Assembly (NCBI RefSeq): GCF_022836495.1
Contig: NZ_BQXM01000040.1
Span: forward strand, 1 to 43,884
From: Desulforhabdus sp. TSK
Lineage (GTDB): Bacteria; Desulfobacterota; Syntrophobacteria; Syntrophobacterales; Syntrophobacteraceae
Direction: 5' to 3'
Length of the DNA: 43,884 bases
In this document: positions 41,213 to 43,884 of the stretch, piece by piece
How the letters are laid out: the number at the start of each line of letters is the position of its first letter
Numbering within the stretch: the stretch's first letter is position 1
Made by a program: the position numbers and the translations under genes
Notes under the pieces: model-generated
The model's database searches: none
What the model saw: only the letters and a program-made list of their open reading frames with translations
Told to the model about the DNA's origin: nothing

Positions 41213-42076
41213 TCTGCTCATGACCCCCTACGCCTGGCTCTGTGCCATTGGGGTATTCCTGGCCACCTCGCTTCTCCTGATTTTCCTGCTCAAACGGGGA
41301 TTGGGCTTCATCGATTCGAAGCTGTTTTTCGGTGATACTCCTTGGCTTTCGGCCATAACGGGAGCGCGGCCGGTGTTTGAAGGCATATGGCCTGCGGTTG
41401 TGGGGACTCTCCTTCTGGTCATACTCTCATCGGCCATCGCCATCCCGGTTGGTGTTGCAAGCGGCGTCTATCTCTCCAAATACGCTCCGGAGCGCGCCCG
41501 CTCTTTACTGGGATTTGCCGTGGATGTACTGTCCGGCACCCCTTCCATCGTCATGGGGCTTTTTGGGTTCACTATGATTCTTTTCCTTCGTAATACCATA
41601 GTCCCGCAGGCAAGACCGTCCCTCTTTCTTGCAACGGTGTGTATCGCGCTGCTCATTTTGCCCTATGTGATCCGTACGACCCAGACGGATCTTGAAGGCA
41701 TACCGGAGCATCTGCGGCTGCTCGGGCCAGGCCTTGGACTCACCCACTGGCACAAAATATCAGGCACGTCCTGCTGCCCCTCTCAAGCCGGGGAATCCTG
41801 AGCGGGGCCATACTCGCCATCGGAAGGGCCTCGGAGGACACGGCTGTTATTCTCCTTACCGGAGTCGTCGCCCGCGCCGGCCTTCCCGCGAGCCTTTGGG
41901 ACAAGTTCGAGGCGCTCCCCTTTCGCATCTGCTACCTGGCAGCCGAGCATCGAAGCCAAGCGGAGCTCGATCAGGGATTCGGTACGGCTCTCGTCCTCCT
42001 TGTCCTGACCGGCTCTCTCTTCCTGGCTGCTTCTTCTCTGCACGCAAGATTCGAGAAGCGATGGAAAACACATTAG
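41196..42076 (+). pseudogene. pstA: PstA-like ABC permease, frameshifted
   Basis: The partner permease of the importer. The start MKRTLDLLMTPYAWLCAIGV overlaps pstC by 17 bases. The frame is good through DLEGIPEHLRLLGPGLGLTH and WHKI, then shifts near 41757-41762. In the next frame the family text follows straight on: IRHVLLPLSSRGILSGAILA, IGRASEDTAVILLTGVVARA, and the last membrane segment up to the TAG at 42074-42076. The join lies in ATATCAGG, which is two bases too long or one too short. The split removes the final two membrane segments from the first frame. The gene overlaps pstB by 16 bases. Confidence 0.85.
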
Positions 42077-42840
42077 CGCCTTCCCCCAGGGCGACAGCTA
42101 CGATTCGAGACCTCTCAGTTGCTTTCTCGGGAAAGACCGTCTTGAGCTCCGTCAACCTGACCCTTTGCCCGGGAGAGCTCACAGTCATCGTGGGGCCTTC
42201 GGGGTCGGGTAAATCCACTCTCCTTCGGGCCATCAACCGGTTGAACGAGCTCTTCCCGGGGTGCCGGACCCGGGGGGATGTCTGGGTCAGTCTCGATGGC
42301 CGATGCGGAAACGTCTACGACGGCTTCCTGCCCCTTCCGGAGCTTCGCAGGAAGGCTGGAATGGTTTTTCAGACTCCCGGCGTACGCCCTTTTTCCATCC
42401 GAAAGAATCTCGCCATGCCGCTTAAAACCACGCTTGGCATCACCGGGAGTACACTGGCGGAGCGCATCGAATGGGCGCTGCGCGAAGCCTCGCTTTGCGA
42501 GGAAGTGAAAGATAGACTCAATGATGGCGCCATAACCCTTTCAGGCGGCCAGCAGCAACGCCTCTGCCTTGCCCGTGCACTGGCCCTGGAACCTCAAATT
42601 CTCCTGCTAGACGAACCCACGGCATCCCTTGACTTCAGAGCCACACAGAAGATTGAGCAGCTCTTGAAAAGACTTAAAGAACGTTATACCGTCTTGGCCG
42701 TTTCCCATAGCCTCAGCCAGACTCGACGTCTGGCCGACAAGGTCTATGTCCTCCGTGAAGGAGTTGTCGGGCAAGAGATATCCGGAGAGTGCTGGCAAGA
42801 TCCTAAAGCGTTTGAGAAGCTCATTGAAGATGCCTTCTGA
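42061..42840 (+). CDS. pstB: PstB-like ABC transporter ATPase
   Basis: An intact 259-residue ATPase that powers the importer. Walker A is GPSGSGKST, Q-loop MVFQTPGVRPFSI, signature LSGGQQQRL, Walker B ILLLDEPTASLD, and the switch histidine is in LAVSHSLSQT. The insertion after Walker A (INRLNELFPGCRTRGDVWVS) is the usual PstB mark. The start at 42061 overlaps the end of pstA by 16 bases. It is the only gene of the pst-like set that reads without a visible problem. Confidence 0.92.
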   Translation: MENTLAPSPRATATIRDLSVAFSGKTVLSSVNLTLCPGELTVIVGPSGSGKSTLLRAINRLNELFPGCRTRGDVWVSLDGRCGNVYDGFLPLPELRRKAGMVFQTPGVRPFSIRKNLAMPLKTTLGITGSTLAERIEWALREASLCEEVKDRLNDGAITLSGGQQQRLCLARALALEPQILLLDEPTASLDFRATQKIEQLLKRLKERYTVLAVSHSLSQTRRLADKVYVLREGVVGQEISGECWQDPKAFEKLIEDAF

Positions 42841-42863
42841 GCTTGGCGCAAGGAGAACGAAGT

Positions 42864-43337
42864 ATGCTTGAAATCCATATCCCGGGAGATGAGCGGCCCA
42901 TGCATCTTTCCCACCTGGTTCTGGACTATAACGGAACCGTCGCATGCGACGGAGAGATCATTTCAGGAGTCAGAGAGCGCCTTGAGACCCTCTCCGCGCA
43001 TCTCGAGATTCACATCCTCACGGCGGACACTTTTGGAAGCGTTCATGAAACGCTTGCCGGTATCTCCTGCGGGCTTTCGATCATCCCTCGCGAAGGGCAA
43101 GCTCAGGCGAAACTGCGCTACGTTGAGCAGTTGGGTCTCGCAAGTTCCGTCTGTGTTGGAAACGGCCGCAACGACGGACTGATGCTTCGAGAGGCGGTTT
43201 TGGGGATAGCGGTGGTGCAAACGGAGGGAGCTGCCATGAGTGCAATTCTGGCAGCCGACGTCGTGACCTCCAATATTCTGGATGCACTGGATCTTTTGCT
43301 CCATCCATTGAGGCTCATGGCGACACTTCGGTCATAA
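42864..43337 (+). CDS. HAD-superfamily phosphatase-like protein
   Basis: A 157-residue-class soluble HAD protein (164 with the start at 42864, AAGGAG about ten bases ahead). Motif I is LVLDYNGTVACDG with the nucleophile Asp and with Asn where many members have a second Asp, motif II ILTADT, and motif IV VGNGRNDGLMLREA, close to the catalytic domain of P-type ATPases but with no membrane part. The substrate is unknown. It starts 23 bp after pstB and clearly belongs to the same run of genes. Small stand-alone HAD proteins of this type occur in many anaerobes without an assigned role. Confidence 0.85.
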   Translation: MLEIHIPGDERPMHLSHLVLDYNGTVACDGEIISGVRERLETLSAHLEIHILTADTFGSVHETLAGISCGLSIIPREGQAQAKLRYVEQLGLASSVCVGNGRNDGLMLREAVLGIAVVQTEGAAMSAILAADVVTSNILDALDLLLHPLRLMATLRS

Positions 43338-43369
43338 ATGAGCCCTCTCAGTTCAGGAATCTCGATCGG

Positions 43370-43577
43370 ATGGAGCTTTGTTTCGTGTGTCCCGTGACGG
43401 GAAAGGATTACGCCTCGGAAAACTGGCGGATCGTGGGTGAGCTCTACGTGCGCGAGGAGGTGGGGGGGAAGCCGGATGTTTGTGGGAAGGGTGGCAGTGG
43501 AGTGTTCCTATTGCGGGAACACCCACTCCTATTCGGTGGAGCAGTTGGTCTGCCCCTGGTCGCAGGCCGGGGGGTAA
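43370..43577 (+). pseudogene. Small zinc-ribbon protein, frameshifted at a G7 run
   Basis: The frame from 43370 gives MELCFVCPVTGKDYASENWR, IVGELYVREEVGG, then runs into unlikely sequence. Dropping one G from the seven at 43462-43468 continues it as SRMFVGRVAVECSYCGNTHS and YSVEQLVCPW to a TAA at 43575-43577, about 68 residues. With the shift repaired there are two CxxC pairs (CFVC and CSYC), a typical four-cysteine zinc ribbon. The frame is open further upstream, so the start is uncertain. It sits between the HAD gene and the YedE-type transporter. Function unknown. Confidence 0.6.
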
Positions 43578-43601
43578 GTTCATCTATCGAAGGAGGAGGA
43601 C

Positions 43602-43884
43602 GTGGAAAGCACGAAGAATGTCTTTGCGACGAAAGCGGGCATCATCGCGGTCGGTGCTGTCATCGGGGTGTTGGCCGCCCTGCTGCAAAAGCTGGGAAAC
43701 CCCGGCAACATGGGCATTTGCGTGGCCTGCTTCGATCGGGATATCACGGGCGCTTTAGGCATGCACCGGGCGGAGCTGGTGCAGTACCTGAGGCCGGAGA
43801 TCCTGGGGTTTGTGCTGGGGTCTTTTGCTGCCGCCCTGGCGCTCGGTGAGTTCAAATCCAGGGGAGGTTCGGCGCCCCTGGCAA
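43602..43884 (+). CDS. yedE: YedE-family putative selenium transporter (5' part)
   Basis: The start is a GTG with an excellent AAGGAGGAGG. The 94 residues in the window open with a membrane segment (AGIIAVGAVIGVLAALLQKL), then NPGNMGICVACFDRDITGAL with the conserved cysteines, GLHR-like GMHRAELVQYLRPEILGFVL and a second segment, ending FKSRGGSAPLA. This is the N-terminus of the YeeE/YedE (Sulf_transp) family in the form linked to selenium metabolism. Assignment to selenium rests on family knowledge, not on a test. The gene runs off the right edge. It is the last visible gene of the reductase/importer run. Confidence 0.85.
   Translation, partial: MESTKNVFATKAGIIAVGAVIGVLAALLQKLGNPGNMGICVACFDRDITGALGMHRAELVQYLRPEILGFVLGSFAAALALGEFKSRGGSAPLA

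Overview
The window looks like a chromosomal segment of an anaerobic Gram-negative bacterium, most plausibly a deltaproteobacterium (Desulfobacterota, syntroph or sulfate-reducer type). The pointers are a fused ADP-forming acyl-CoA synthetase, a double-cubane reductase with its ATP-dependent activator, a YedE-type selenium transporter, a DUF169 protein, sigma-54 control, several outer-membrane efflux channels, and moderately high GC with strong Shine-Dalgarno sites. The lineage is an inference from gene content; no rRNA is present.

Layout. (1) 1-1.8 kb is an insertion-scarred stretch: the end of a mobile element flanked by TA, a truncated helix-turn-helix gene, an IS4-type transposase remnant, and a metallo-beta-lactamase-fold pseudogene that has lost its N-terminus. 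(2) 1.9-5.2 kb holds a PAS/AAA+/Fis enhancer-binding protein divergent from a GNAT-like protein that carries a good -24/-12 promoter, followed by an acetate/succinate permease. (3) 5.2-6.0 kb is an IS701-type transposase pseudogene interrupted by a 160-bp MITE whose conceptual removal restores the transposase sequence exactly. (4) 6.0-11.2 kb carries an acyl-CoA synthetase, then an apparent operon of a single-domain Fe-S Old Yellow Enzyme, DUF169, MlaC-like and a small lipoprotein.

(5) 11.4-33.3 kb, all on the minus strand, is an export island. One operon reads TetR > AcrA-like > AcrB-like > OprM-like > HlyD > RbbA > YhhJ. A second reads TetR > TolC-like > EmrA-like > EmrB-like > universal stress protein > histidine kinase > short aldehyde dehydrogenase > second EmrB-like pump > TetR (CecR-type) C-terminal remnant. 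The first TetR has a sigma-70 promoter overlapped by a perfect 12-bp inverted repeat. The second TetR shares a rare AT-rich upstream motif with the Old Yellow Enzyme operon 25 kb away.

(6) 33.5-36.8 kb is a second mobile patch: a minimal tyrosine recombinase translationally coupled to a WGR-like small protein, an ISKra4-type transposase with an in-frame stop, and the 3' remnant of a gene cut by that insertion. (7) 37.3 kb to the end is a co-directional run: double-cubane reductase, ATPase activator, PstS/C/A/B-like ABC importer, HAD phosphatase-like protein, zinc-ribbon protein and a YedE-family selenium transporter (cut by the window end). This run is the best candidate for an undescribed functional module, perhaps uptake and low-potential reduction of an oxyanion; that role is inference. 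Several genes in it (pstS start, pstC, pstA, zinc ribbon) carry a frameshift or stop, which means either recent decay or sequence errors and must be settled before the module is interpreted.

No tRNA, rRNA, CRISPR array or replication origin was recognised.
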